Shown: positions 36,282 through 50,400 of the stretch, piece by piece
How the letters are laid out: each line of letters opens with the position of its first letter
Numbering within the stretch: position 1 is the stretch's first letter
Source: Zantedeschia hybrid cultivar
Taxonomy: Eukaryota; Streptophyta; Magnoliopsida; Alismatales; Araceae
DNA length: 64,000 bases
NCBI GenBank assembly: GCA_030544215.1
Contig: JARZZO010000002.1
Coordinates: 73,973,150-74,037,149 of the forward strand
Direction of reading: 5' to 3'
Program-made: the position numbers and the translations under genes
The notes under the pieces: model-generated
Seen by the model: the letters and a program-made list of their open reading frames with translations, nothing else
The model's database searches: none
Told to the model about the DNA's origin: nothing

Positions 36282-37280
36282 TGCACCTATCCCTTAGTTT
36301 TGATAATTACAAAACTATATTTAATAGATTAACCATGTGCGAATGTTATCTTAGATATCTAGCCTCTTGTACATCTCAAATCATGAACTAAGATGGGTTG
36401 TATGGTCGAAGAATCTAGGAGTTAATAGGCTTAAAGCCTAGTTCAACTTGTGCTAGATAGGGCAAATGGTCGATCGCTCTACTTCAAACGGCGTCCGATT
36501 CTAATAGAAATCAAACCCAAACACATTGTTTAGGAACCCCTGAATGGTCGACCAATTGTCTCGAAATAGTCAACCATTTTTGTCAAGGTTTTCACTCGAA
36601 AATTTTTACATTTTCTAACTAATCAAAACGGTCAACCGATTCATTGAAATGGTCGATTGATTTTCACTTTTTTATAGGTTGCGTATGAACTAAATTTGAC
36701 CGTTGGAGCTCTGCCTATCATCAACGGCTACAAGATTTTGAAGGATCTTTAAAAGGATTCTCTCACGCCATTTTGCCCAAGTTTTTGCCGTTCAAGAGGT
36801 GTTTGAAGGCCATTTCTTGGAGAGAAACAACCTAGAGGAGAGAAGAGAAGAACGAGAGAAAATGATTTAAGCTCTTCCCTAATGCTCTATAGAGTCCAAC
36901 TTGGGAGAGGACCTATCGACATCTTCATCGAGCTTCTTCTCCCTCCTCTTTCTCTTGTGCTTTTCCTTACTTGTGGCATTGTGGTACTTGTGTGCTGGCT
37001 TGAAGCCATTTCGGTGTTCTTACATCATGTGTAAGGCTAGCTAGGCCATACTAGCATGTATACTAGATTCTTTATCTAATGGAATACTCTACGAGATGTA
37101 GATGAGTGAACGTAGGCCTAACTTACTGGAACTAAACTACTATAAATCATGTGTTCTTTGTATTTAATTGTTTACTTGATTTCTATCCTTGCTTGTGTAC
37201 TTAATAGTTCACATCTTTATTGATTTCAAAGTAAAATTTTTAAAATCCAATTCACCTCCTTTCTTGGGTTTGCCAAATAC
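36282..37280 (+). repeat. Right LTR of the non-autonomous LTR element
   Basis: A direct repeat of 30759-31647 preceded by a polypurine tract. Its end (ccaattcacctcctttcttg, then ggtttgcca) has the form common at the 3' end of plant LTRs ('caattcaccccc...ttggg'). Exact 3' border uncertain by a few bases; flanking pentamers do not match the left flank. Confidence 0.72.
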
Positions 37281-39440
37281 ATTAAGGCAAATAAAAGTAC
37301 TTTTGTATCATCTGATCTTTAATCTTAATCAGACGATTGTAAAATCTGATGGCTACAAATTGTTTTGCAGGGACTGCTGGGATATGTGTAGTGCAGCAGA
37401 TATTGCTCCAACGAAATATTCGACATGGCTTTCAGTGTAGGTGGCCGATTTACCTCACTTGGTTGATGTCCTTGACTTATCTCAAAGTGAAGTCTAAATT
37501 GGACAGTTCATCTCATGGTCACCTAACCCAGTCCAATTTTTGCCTAGGAGTTGTTTGTTTCAACATAAAACAACATGGCGTAAAAAACTTCTTTCATTTT
37601 ATGGTGTTTATGGATGTTTGATGGGATGTAAAATAATGTAAAATTAAATGTTGTCTAGACATTGTCTTCCCATTTATTAGGGCCATTGTTGTGGTTTACA
37701 AGGTTCAGTATAAACCAAAACAAGAAGATTTAAATATTCTCTTATTATTTTTTTTACAAACAATCAAACAAACATTCTCTGAATTTAAAATCATAAAATT
37801 TCATTTGTTTTAAAAGTTAATGATTTTGAAATCGGTGAATTACAAAGTTTTACATTGAAAAAAGGAACCCCTTAAAAAGATAAATATGATTGAGACAGGA
37901 CCAAATAAATCCAGCCAAATATTTAGATTCTATTAATGTCACCCAAGTCCATTCATTCGTTTTATTTTAGCTGAAAGATACACAACTCATCCAACCACCG
38001 ATGCATGGATCTCGATTGAGGTCGCTCGATCCATTGAAAGATCTAGGGACTTGACAAAATTTTCTACGGAGCGTCCTACTTGATTTCAACACTGTAATAA
38101 GGTCGTGCAAAGTGCTTAATTATGGAATAATTTCAACAACGAAATATCATATGAGACAACATGGTTGTTGAAAAGCTATATTTTCACGTGCTATTTAAGG
38201 TCGCACAAGAAAGTATCCTTAAGGATTCTCTTAGACAATCTTAAGTTTTATACAAACGCAGGAGGAGGCAACAAGATGTGATATTTCCAAGAGCAACCTT
38301 CAACTCAGCCTTCGGATTCGTGTAGAGACATAATTATACATCCTTGTTGTAAATGTAAGTTGGAATTTGAGTAGTGCTGCACCGCACGGTGGTATTCGTA
38401 CATCCAATTTTTATTTTAATTCTTTTAGGCCGTCGCACAAGATGTCTTATGCAACAAGAGATTGGATTATATGAATATGTAGAACATTTGAGATGACCAA
38501 TTCTTTGAGTGTAAGACCGCCCGCCGTGTCAGTGCAGCAAGTCTTACTCTTTGAATTTAGGTTCGTCTTAGATGAGTAGTGGTTGGGTAGAATGAAGGAA
38601 TGTGCGAATCTAGCCCACCTCGGATTTGGGCTGGACCAAGATTGATCATGGCCTGATGCCAAACTTACTATTGATTAAATTAATTTGTTGTAAGACGATG
38701 GATTGACTGGTGGATTTCTTCCGCAGGCTTAACAGGGGAGAAATCCATGCACATGTTATAGATGAAACACCTAGGACCAAGGGCACCAAGTTTAAAGCTG
38801 GTAAGTTTGATGCTAAAGGATCGTTGGGTAATGGGAGTTGGCAGTGAATTTAACTTGCAAGTGGTAGTTGGGCTGGCTTGGATACTCGAAACTTACCTCC
38901 ATGTACAGTGGGAAAAAATCTTATACGTCGTCTGACTGATAAACTAGGAGGAATACTTGCTGTAATGAAGGAGCGTTGTAATCTGATCCAGTGAACATTG
39001 CGATCGACATAAATTGCAATGTCCCTTTGCTGTCGTTGGATCTATTTCGTTTAGACCTTAGGATAAGAGAGTGCGATTTTTTTTCAAAATAAGTTTGGGA
39101 ACTTGGGATTCACTCTAGTTTAATATTTATATTATCTGATCTTTGATCATATGGTCAAAAAATAAAAAATAAAATTATATTATCCATGATCCAACGACTT
39201 AGATTACACAGAGTGTGATCCGAAGGTGCTTGCCTGACACACATCCCATGCGCACAGTGGGGGACTGTGGAAGTCCCCTCAGTCAGGTGATTGAGAAGAC
39301 CCCGACCCAAGATACAAAAGGTGTAAGATATATAGTAAAACAGTACAAGGGAAGTGAGCAGCACCGAACAAGCCACACAAAAAACATCAGATGAAGCCTA
39401 AGCAAAATAGGTCATAATTGAGCAACGAAAGGATGACATC
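37281..39440. other. Intergenic region, no recognised gene
   Basis: Mixed to AT-rich DNA. Short frames at 37189-37621 and 38447-38662 show no domain. Confidence 0.35.
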
Positions 39441-39665
39441 CAGTGACGGATGTAAAAATTTTGTCCAGTGGAGTCACTTGGATATTAAGTTATAACTATG
39501 GTTGGGTCAGTGAGGTCTTGGGTATATGGGATCTTGGGGTGAACTAGTGGGATCTTGAGCTGGATCAAGAGGATCCTAGACTAGACTACTTTAAATTAGA
39601 CCAATAAATTTAACAAAATCCAGTGAGATCTCAAGACCTCACTGAATAAATGCTAGATCTGAGAA
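39441..39665. mobile_element. CAGTGGCGG-family MITE, decayed copy
   Basis: It starts CAGTGACGGATG and matches 40858-41095 through 'agtggggtcacttggatattaag'-type and 'aataaatttaacaaaatccagtgag'-type blocks. The right terminus is eroded and no target duplication is seen. Confidence 0.55.
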
Positions 39666-40857
39666 CGGCGGCATGATCTGCCGGGCCGGCGAGCTTGCTG
39701 CCAGAGATCCGGCCAAGTTTCCATGGAGGTTCCGTGATAGTTTGGTCAGACTTGTAACCCACCTACCCAACACTTAGATGAGCACCTTTATAACTGCAGT
39801 TTTATTCATTACGAAAATATGATGATACAACCATTTTTACAACAATTTTGTGTTTACTTTTTTCATCAAGTGGCATAATGGTCAGAAGATTTATGTATCT
39901 TCCTTCAACAAGGAAAATTTAAATCTGAACTTCGTGAAAAGGAAAATGCTACTTACATTTATTTATAATTTATTAGAGTAATACTTGTTGAGGGTGCCAA
40001 TTGCATTGACCATAAACCTTCAGCGCAGTAGGTAAATAAAAAAATATTTTTATTTTTTTTACTTAAGTAGACTCCGAGGTGCCGTACATGTGGTAAGACT
40101 CCACATGTCCTATAGCAATTCTTTGTTTTTTTTAATAAGTTGCAACTTCCTACTCCAGTGGTAAGGCTTTTAAAACCTATCCGCAGTCACGAGGGTTAAC
40201 CCTGGTGGCTCCCCTGTTAACCCGATGTCAGGGCAAGCTTACCACTAAGATGGGCCTCTTACCATGTTAACTACTAACACGGTACAATAATATCTGCTCT
40301 TCATAGTTCTATGCCAAATGATAAAATCTAGTTTTACATATATGAGTCATGCATTACATATCGGACCTTCATGATCAATGAGCTAAATGATCTTGATTAC
40401 ATAGATACCCTCAAGATCCAAAGGATGCGAGTTTGAAATCCACAGTGGGCCAGGGCTCACCTCAGGAAAATTGCGACTTGGATCACCCGAATTTAAAAGT
40501 TTCAATACAAGGAACATGAGCTGTTCTCATGCTCCATATAATCCATCAGATTGACTTGCAGCAAACCTTAATATGATCTTCTTATCCACACGTTGTAGAT
40601 AATCTCTTCTGGAAGTTTGAGAGAGTTAACTATGGAGCATATAAAAACGAAACCCATCAAACCAGAGTCCCCATTCCAGCCATTGGTGGCCGACCATTAG
40701 CAACTTGACTGGGAAGTAAATTTTTTTTTTTGCCTGCTGAATCTACACTCCACAGTCAATTTCATATGCCTCTCTTCTCACTGGCATATCTCAAATTTAA
40801 ATAACTTTAACAAGGAACTGGAACTATGACTGCGTAAAGATAAACAATTGTGGCCCT
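39666..40857. other. Intergenic region with small inverted repeat
   Basis: At 40157-40249 the segments agtggtaag and cttaccact form an inverted repeat around a sequence with mirrored gttaaccc/gggttaac motifs, possibly a small MITE. Otherwise nothing is recognised. The left TSD (GTGGCCCT, 40850-40857) of the next MITE closes the stretch. Confidence 0.35.
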
Positions 40858-41095
40858 CAGTGGCGGATGTCGAAATTGTCTCATGGGGTCATTCGAACAT
40901 TAAGTCATAAGTATGACTGGGTCAATGCGATCTTAGACTAGGTCATATGGATTTCTGAGTTAGGCCAGTGGAATCCTGAACTGGATTAGTGGAGTTCCCG
41001 CTAAACTGCTTTGAGTTGGACCAATAAATTTGGAAAAATCTAGTGAGGTTTCAGACTCCTAGGACCCCACTGGATTAATACTGCATCCGCCACTG
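40858..41095. mobile_element. Best-preserved CAGTGGCGG-family MITE, TSD GTGGCCCT
   Basis: 238 bp with inverted ends CAGTGGCGGATG and CATCCGCCACTG. It is flanked by a perfect 8-bp duplication GTGGCCCT (40850-40857 and 41096-41103), as expected for hAT-type insertions. No ORF. Confidence 0.9.
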
Positions 41096-41163
41096 GTGGC
41101 CCTTGTGGACATGCATGAATTGAAAAAATTCCTGCCGTTCCCCAAAGATCCCCAGTGGAGCTG

Positions 41164-41165
<2 letters not shown>

Positions 41166-41224
<59 letters not shown>
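41166..41224. repeat. (TA)29 microsatellite
   Basis: An uninterrupted TA run of 59 bp, about 250 bp beyond the stop codon of the FMO gene. Confidence 0.97.
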
Positions 41225-41227
<3 letters not shown>

Positions 41228-41475
41228 CCGTACGTACGTGTCCTCCAGTTAATTAACCAAGTTTATTCCCTGCTTGAAAAGGTTTTGCCTTGTCCACTAG
41301 CAATTTCTGATTCCTGTGGAGGGAATCTTCTGTTACCTATGATTTTCGTACAAGTACGTAGTGCCAAGCACGCATGCGCACACAGCACAAAACGGTCTTC
41401 AAAGATGTTCAGAACCTTTTCGCTTGTTAACATTTTTGAATGATCAATGGAAAATGATAAAGGAAGGAAAAAAAC

Positions 41476-44400
41476 TCAAGACCTTTGATGTGTATGATTT
41501 ATTTGTTGATTCCAGTAGGCATCGTCCCAGTCATCCCGAAACCCATCCTCCTGAGAAATAAGCTTCTTAACGACAGAAGCATACATCTGCTCCCTCCAGT
41601 CCTCTACCGGTGGCAAGCCTATCTCAGCAGCAAGCCAGTTCATGTATTCAAGCTGTCCAGCCAGGTATAAAAGAACTTTATGAGTATGCAACCAGATGAA
41701 AAATTGAAAAAAAAAAAAAAAGAACCCATAAACCTCATTTGGATGCAGTGTATGTGTGTGGTGCTTGGGCTTCCCTGCCATCTCCAAGGATGAATAAAAT
41801 GCTTCCACTGAAGCCATCATCTCCTCTTCTGTTGGCAGTGTTACATTGCCAGATAGGACATTTGCTATCCATTTGGACTGCAACTCTATAGTTGGAAATG
41901 GAATAACCTGATTTTGAAAACAAATATAAAGTTAAATAGTAGATGCTGTAGATCTGGTCCATGCATTGTGACTTGTGAGAATAAGAAGCCTCATGACCAA
42001 ATGCTGATCAAAGTGAAGTTGTCATGCATCGAGTTGAATAAAGTAGTGAACCAACTTTGCAAGTACTGAAATGAATCTTTTTGCATTGGTAACATATTTG
42101 CTTTGGTGTCAGGATGACCTATGTGTGAAGATCTATGTAACAAATTAGCCTAAGCGAGGGTGTATGTTACTTAATGTTGCACCTCTCCCAAACCTTCGTC
42201 CTATTCCATTACTACTAGAATCAAGAGTAAACACCATAGCCTCCAGCAAGAGACATCAACAAGGAAACAAAACTGTCACTATCCAGGAACCAACAATTTC
42301 TAAGGTCTGGGCGGTGGACCACAAACCACTGCCGAAGGAACCATGAAGCTTTTAGCATGGAACTGTCGAAGACTGGGCGGGTCCAAGACAGCTTCCTACT
42401 GTTCCCAAATTTCCCGCTCCCTCAATCAAGAGATTACCTTCCTATCAGAAACCAAAAGCTGCCATTCCAAGATCCAAAAGTTCCTAGGTATCAGAAACAT
42501 CACCAATTTTCAGAGTGTGGATGCTGAAGGCAATTCTGGAGGTCTAGTGTTGTGGTGGAAACAAGATATCTAACTCATCATACTACACTCTAATGCTAAT
42601 TGCATCATTGGACAGTTACATCCTACCTTCTAGTAACAAGCATTCCTGGTACCTGATCTATGTCTATGCGTCCCCTAATATCCATGACAGGAACAAATTC
42701 TGGACAGATCTAAGTCAGCAAGTACAGTTTCTCAATGGCCCATCATGCTAGTGGGGGACCTGAACTGCATTCTATCTTCAAGAGAAAAGGATGGTGGTAA
42801 TCCTATCAAACAGTGGCACACAAGACACCTCCAAAACTTTATGCAACAGACTGGATTCATGGATTTGAACTTTGAAGGCCTCCTTTATACATGGTCCAAC
42901 AACAGATCTGCTAAACACCACATTCGGGAAAGACTAGACAGAGCGTCGGCAAATGCAGTATGGTCTCTGAGATTTCCTAAAGCATCAGCTCACCACCTTC
43001 CCAATTACTGCAGCGATCACAATCCAATTTGTGTTAATCTGTTGGGTTTCAATCATCTTAGTAGAGTGTCTTTCAAATTTGAAGCAATGTGGACCAGACA
43101 CCCCCAATGCAAAGAGATAATAAATCAGCTCTCGAGCTCCCCTCCTTATCTTAATGACAGCTATTCCCAAAAGATGAGAAGCATCAGCAGAGGCATCTTA
43201 GTGTGGCGAAGAAAGCACTTTCAGAATCCAAACCACAGCCTGGATATCATTTAAGACCAATTGACTGAGCTTTCCAAAAGTGGAATTACTGAAGAGAACA
43301 TCCAGAAAGAAAAGGAACTTCATTCCTATGAGGAAAAATTAATACAAGTGGAAGATTACTGGAAACAAAGATCCAAGGTTCACTGGTTCAAGGATGATGA
43401 TAGAAGCACCAAAATTTTTCACCTACAGGCTCAATCAAGGAGGAGGAGAGACTATATTTCATGGATCCAACAACCTGACGGCCAATGGACAGGAGACCCT
43501 AATCACATTAAACACCACTTCATCCATTACCTTACCACCCTATTCGAATCCCCCAACCCTCATCAGTCCCGAACACCTTCTCTCTCGTTCATCCCCCCAT
43601 CACCCCCCAAGAATCAGATCATGTATCAACCCCACCCTCATTGCAGGAGATCAGAGAAGCAATCTTCAGCATGGCACCTCTTAAAGCACCAGGTCCTAAC
43701 GGCCTCCCTCCACTGTTCTTCCACAAATATTGGGATCTACTTCAACATCAAGTCAATCTTACTCAGCAAGTCCAATCAGGTCAACTAATGGCAGGTATGA
43801 ATCACACGCATCTTACTTTGATTACCAAGATTTATCCAGCTAGGTGCCCTCGTGACTCACCGATTAGTCTCTGTAATACACTATATAAAGTGGTGACCAG
43901 AATTTTAGCTACCAGGCTTAGACCCTTTCTTCACAAGTTGATCTCCATCAATCAGGGGGCAATCATTCCAATGAGGAATATCTCTGACAGTGTGGCGGTT
44001 CTCAAGGAGTTGATGCATTCTCTTAGTCATACGAGAAGGAAGTGGGGTGTTTTTGCTATGAAGTTACATATTTCTAGTGCCTATGATAAATTAGAATGGC
44101 GATATATACTCCATTCTCCACAGACATGGCCTCAGAGACAATACCCCTAACCTCATTATGAACTGTATATCCTCTGCTACTTTCTCCATCAATATCAATG
44201 GAGAACCAGCGGGGCATATTAAGTCTAGCAGAGGTGTTCGACAAGGCTGTCCACTATCCCCTCTATTATTTATTATTTGTGGTGAGGCGCTCTCAGCCAT
44301 TTTCCAGCAGAAGCAGGAGGAAGGCCTCGTCATAGGTTTCAAGATCAATGCTCATGCCCAATCCATATCTCACTCATGTATGCGGATGATTTATTCATCT

Positions 44401-47400
44401 TTGGCAGAGCTGATGTCTCTGAGATTCGAGAGATTATGGATTGTCTTCACATATATGTCAGAAGGTCAGGACAAGAGATAAATTTCAAGAAATCCGGAAT
44501 CTTGTTCAGCCCCAACACCCCACTTCATCAAGTCAGTGGTTTACCTCTACTCAACAAAAATACCTTGTACTTGGGCATTCCCATTTGGTCAGATAGAGCA
44601 AAGAGGAAACAATTCCAATTCCTGGAAGACAGAAGGATTCAAAGATTGAAAAAGTGGAAGGCCAATACATTGAGCAAAGCTGGGAGGACCGTACTCATAA
44701 AATCCACCTTGAGTGCTATCCCCTCACATATCATGGCTACCACTCTCTTACCTAAGGGCACCCTGAAAAGACTGAATAGTATCCAAAGGGAATTCTAGTG
44801 GGGTGACATCGACAAGAAAAAGATGAACTTCATCAGCTGGGACAAAATCAAACAGCAGAAGCATTTTGGAGGTCTAGGTGTCCGGGACCTAAGCACCTAT
44901 AACAGGGCAGCCATCATGAAATTAGTATGGAGATTCCTCCATGACTTCCAAGGTCTATGGTCGAACTTACTGAGAGCCAAATATCTTCACACCACTTCCT
45001 ATTGGGATGCATATCCTAAAGGTAATATGTCTGCAATTTGGAGGGGCATGATCAGTGTGAGGAAAGACTTGACAGACAGGTTTTGTTGGTCTATTAACTC
45101 GGGCTTCACCACCAGGATTTGGAAGGGTAGATGGATCCCAAATAGATTGGCCCCTCCAAAACTGAATGCTTCTTATTCAGGCTATGTTCCACAAACTGTC
45201 TCGGAGCTCATGGTTAACAATCACTGGAAAGTGATCTCATTACAGTTCTCTTTGATAAGAGTACTCGGAATGACATCTTAAAGATCCATCTTCCTAGGAG
45301 CACTTCTGATCCTATGGATAAACCTATTTGGCAGCTCACCATCTATGGTACTTTTAACACCAAATCAGCATACAGAGCCCTCAGTGAAGCCCAACTTCCT
45401 ACAAATTCCTCAAGGAATAGTCCCATATGGAAACTGATTTAAAGTCCCACACTCACCTCCTCCATTCCTCCCAAAGTTATCATTTTCATTTGGAGGTGTC
45501 TCAGGTACGCCATCCCCACAAATGAGGCCACTGCCAGGAGAATTCCCAGTATTGAGGACAAATGCAGTTTGTGCCCCCATCAACATGAATCTATTGACCA
45601 CATTCTCTTCCACTGTGAAGCAGCCAGGGCAGTATGGTTAGCATCCCTGCTATCATACAGATCCAATGTTGAGGTGAGGCCCCTGGAAGATAAGCTGCTA
45701 GAATGGGCTCAAATTCAAACCAGTACAGACAACACCCAACAGCTGTCTATCTGCATTTCCATAATGTGGCATCTCTGGAAGGCAAGGTGTACCAGAATTT
45801 TTGATGGGATCCACTCATATCCTCACCAAATTCTGAAGAAGGCCATGCAGGATTGTGAATTTTGGTCCAATAACACCTCACCTGAACAGCCTCCTCCCAC
45901 TAGGCAGACTCCTCTTTGGATCCCACCTCCACTGTGGATGGGGCACTTCATAATCATATTGCCACTGCAGGTGTGATTGTCAGAAACAATATGGGAGACA
46001 TCATTCAATGTGTTACAAGATTGAGAACTGGTTCTCATCCGGAAATTGTGGAAGCTCTTGCTTTTCTCCATGGCATTCACCTGGCTACCAGCTATCAGAT
46101 GCCAGTCATTGTTGAGGGAGATTTCCTTGTTCATAGTCAATGCCATCTCCAACGAGGCACCCCCATGGAGATGCAGATCTATTATTTCAAATTGCCTAGT
46201 GCTTATGGAGCAACATCCCCATATTTTGGTAAGCATACCCCTCGATCATGTAACAATTTGAGCGCACTCTTTGGCCAAATTTGCTATGACCACCCAGTCA
46301 GAGGTCTCCTGGAGGTATCCCTCTTTGCCTCCACCTCTGCTCTCTAACTCTATTATTTTGTGGTAGCTGAACTCGTTTTAAGTAATGAAAGTCTTTTAAC
46401 TTACCAACAAAGCAAAAAAGTAGATTACTTAATGTTGCAGTTTACAGAATCTTCTTTAAGATAATTTCACCTTTTGCTCAGAGGCATGGCAGAATTATGC
46501 GATGCGCAATGGGAAACAAAAAAGTGTGTAATTGAATAGAGATCAGTTTTTAATGCTAGGGACAAATTTAGATCATGAACAGATTTGTGATCTTGACAAG
46601 CTTGTTAGCTAGCACAAGCATCCCCGTCATGAATTGGCATGTGTATGTAACTACTAAACGTTCCAAGCTATTTTTATTTATATGTGATTTCTACCAATAA
46701 GGCCCCCAGTGATCTATCATATTTTTACATATACCTGTGGAATCAATCAAGTACTTTTAATATTCCTTCATTCTGTTAAAAAGGTCTGTAAATTTGATTC
46801 CTTCTTTTAATCATCTAAATGCTGCCATATTCATTACTTAATATAAAAGTACACAGGGTGAAGGAAATGTAGGAAACAGGGGATGGGGGTGAGCACTACG
46901 AAGGACAGGATACCCATGCCAGCCATGTCCCAAGCAGGATGGTATAGAGCAAGGTACACCTAAGAGAAAGAATTGGGATCTCCTCATAACACAATTGGAT
47001 CGAGTTCGATCAGTGCAGAGAGGAAGAGGGGGGGGGGGATTTTAAAAAATCCCATTCCCGCAGAGCTGAACAACTCGGCGGACCCCACCGTCCCCTCACT
47101 GCAATGGCCGGGCTTGATCTGGTTTTACTTTGAGGAAACTCCAATTCGAAGAAAAAATATGAAAAGAGAACCACAGGGGCGCCTTTGAAGGTCTGGTGAT
47201 CACCGATCAACTCGGCGGGTCCTGCCATCTTCTTTTTGCACTGACCGAGCTCGATCCGATCGTACTATGAGGAGATCCCAATTCCACGAGAAAAGATAAA
47301 AAGGAGAACAACAAGGGCGCCGTTGAAGGTATGGTGATCACTAGGAAAATGTCAAAGCAGAGTTAGAAACTTTGAGCACTAACAGCCACATACTGTCTAA

Positions 47401-50400
47401 GATGACAGGAGTTGGGCATCGATGATGGGAGGTGAAAGTGAGCTACAAGAAGGAAGCAACCAGAGCCATTGCAAAGATCTCAGATGAATATGCATCTAGA
47501 AGGGCATGTGATGAGCACAAAATGGCCAGAATCTGTGGAGAAGCTGGAAGTGCCAAGGAAGCCTAATAGGGAGCCAAAAAGGCACCGGTGCATGTCTACG
47601 AATAGGTTGACATGAAAGGACCATTGCGAGGACAGCTATTTGAGTGCCACCTTAAAAGAACCAAACAAAGGGTAAGGAAAATGGAAGCAATACGCACATA
47701 GAAGAGAAACTACAAGTAGCAAAGCTGAAGCTGAACTACTGGCAAGGCCCAGGGCCAAGCCAAGAGAAGGTTAAACACGGGATAAAAGGTCAGGGGCATG
47801 AGAGCCTTCTGTCAAAGGACCACCCAACAAAATTGAAGGGTGGAGTGATCACGAAGAGGAGGATATAAGGAAGATAGGGAGAAATGGATGGTAGGCAGGA
47901 TGTAGAGAAGAGGAAGAGCAGGGGAAGGAAGGGGAAGATGCACTTGTAGGAGGGGAGGGGGGCACCTTGGAGGTGAAAACCCCCCCCTCCCCCCTTCAAA
48001 TAGCCGACATTGGGTTGATGAGGTGTCCACCGGAGATCAGTAAGTGTTTCCACCGAGTTCCGTCAATCCTTTAGCATGATAGCTGGGTGGAGCACCCACC
48101 TGCCATGCTACCCTCCCAGTTTGGTTTTAAGCAAGGTTCACCAACTCGAAGAGTCAAACTGACTCGGATCTCCCATGATCCGGTATGAGTCGGGTCAACT
48201 TGTGCCAACTCGCACAAGTTGTATGTAGAAGTTCTTCCAAATCGTACAGACTTGGTCGAGTCGCACCGACCAGGGTTCGTCCTGATACGGTACGAGTCGC
48301 CTGAGTCGGCACAAGCCAATCCGGTACGGCAAACCATGGTTTTAAGAGAGTGTTAGCTAACTTGCTCTTGAATTTTGCACTATTTCCATATGTATACCCC
48401 CTACAACTATTGAGATTTGCACTGATGCCCCAAATCCTAGAGGAACATGCATCCTCTTTAACTTAGGGATATGTGCAGCTTTCACAAAGAATGTAGACAT
48501 ATTAGGAATAAAAGGTTGATTTTAATAATATACATGCAATTTCGATAAAATATAAGGATATATTAGCATTTTTATTTACTTTTCTTTCCAGCAGACTTTA
48601 CGGTTCTCCCCGCCCCAGAACATAGTAATTAGTTTGGTCTTTCACATGTAATAGTGTAACCATCTGCCTCCAGTTTGTGTCGCCCATAAAAATTGCTACT
48701 CTATGTTATTTACAAAGATATCGAGTTAAACTCATCAAAATGTGCAAACCTACCTTATTAGGTATTCCAACAAATGAAAGCCTCGGAGCCAAATGTGGCG
48801 GGAAAACATGTTTATACAGAGGTCCAACACGGTTGTCATCAACATTTATATGCTCATTGGGCTCCAGAAATGGAAAATGGTAATTATACCTACAGAAACC
48901 ATGAATTACAGAAGAACAAAGATCAGTGTGCAGATGCCTCAGCATGCCATACATCAAAGAAACTCGAAACCTTAAGATCAACTGGAAGTTACTTAGCAGC
49001 TCCATACCCTGTGCAGTGAAAGATGACGTCCGCAGCAAGTGATGATCCGTCATGGAAAACCACAGAACCGTTCTCAGATATACATTCTATCTGCATCAAA
49101 TAGCTGGCTCAGACTATTTCAGATGTGCCCTATCTTAATTACTTACCATTACCCTGATTCGTCTTCAGTATCTTAGTTATATGTTCGCAGAAAGAATGTT
49201 AATGGACATATACATATTAAGAACTATTTTGCATAAGAACATGAGTAAATGTGATGCAATGATACCATGGAATGCTGCCAGATATTGTCATGTCCATCCA
49301 GTTTTGCAACTTCATCAACTGCTGATCTTGATGCTAGGTGTACTTCTTTGGCTACCTCTGAAATTTCTCTAGAGATATCATAGGCGCTAGGGCCGTGTCC
49401 GATTAAGACGACTGTCTGCATAGATGTAAAATGCAGGAAAATTATATCCAAGCGCTTAATAAAGATGGATCGGAAGGCCCATTTAAAATAAAAAATTAAA
49501 ATCACACCACACTCCAGTCTTTGATTAAATAGGCTCAGCATCTCACTCGCCGACGATTGAACATGCCTCGATGTGATTTTACTTCATTCTACTTCATTTT
49601 CTTTTGTTTTCCTTTTGAAATTGGCTGTGTATGGCCATCGGACTCTACCTACTAGGTATATGGCCAGGCTGCACCAATGGCCCTAGTCCCCTTCGGATAA
49701 CCATTTTTATCTCCAAAACTAAAAAGACATGGGCAATTAGTCATCTGGAAGGGAGGCCTCTTTTTTTTTTTCCTTGGATGCATTAAATATTCTTATCCAA
49801 GCCTCACCTAACTATAGTATCTCCTGGTCTTCCTAACATAATCTTTCAACATCTTTAAGCTTTGGAACGAAAAACAAAAAACTATTTTCTTTATCTTTTA
49901 TTGCCAAGTTATCTAAAAACTTGGATTATACATCTTTCAATACTTGGGAGACCAGACAGAGTATCTAGTAAAAAAGATCAGGGGATCCCAATTCTAAGCG
50001 ATATATGTCCTCAATTAAATGACCATTTTTCATTTCTAAAAACTAGAAAGGACATAGGCACAACGACAGTTAGTCATCATTTGGGCACATTTGATAGGCC
50101 CATCCGAATGAGCCGTGGATGCTTTTATCCTCTTACCTTTTGAAGGTAAAAACTATGGTTGAGAGGAGTTACCTCTAACCTAGGTGCACATAGTCTCATT
50201 TGATCCGTTCTGTGTATCATGTTAATAAGTTTTGCAAGATTATATTATTGACAAGGGAAAACATGCATTAAAATGATACCTCAGAGCCAGTACATCTCAT
50301 TGGCAGTGCCGGTGAAGTCAACTATCTACATGACCAGCTTTTTCTGGTTGTCCAATTTTGAACATCGATTAATCTTCCTTCTTTCACTTTAGAAGCTTGT

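Noticed and set aside
40150..40260. tRNA-derived SINE or tRNA gene
   Set aside because: Box-like words occur, but no cloverleaf or clear box A/box B pair can be drawn.
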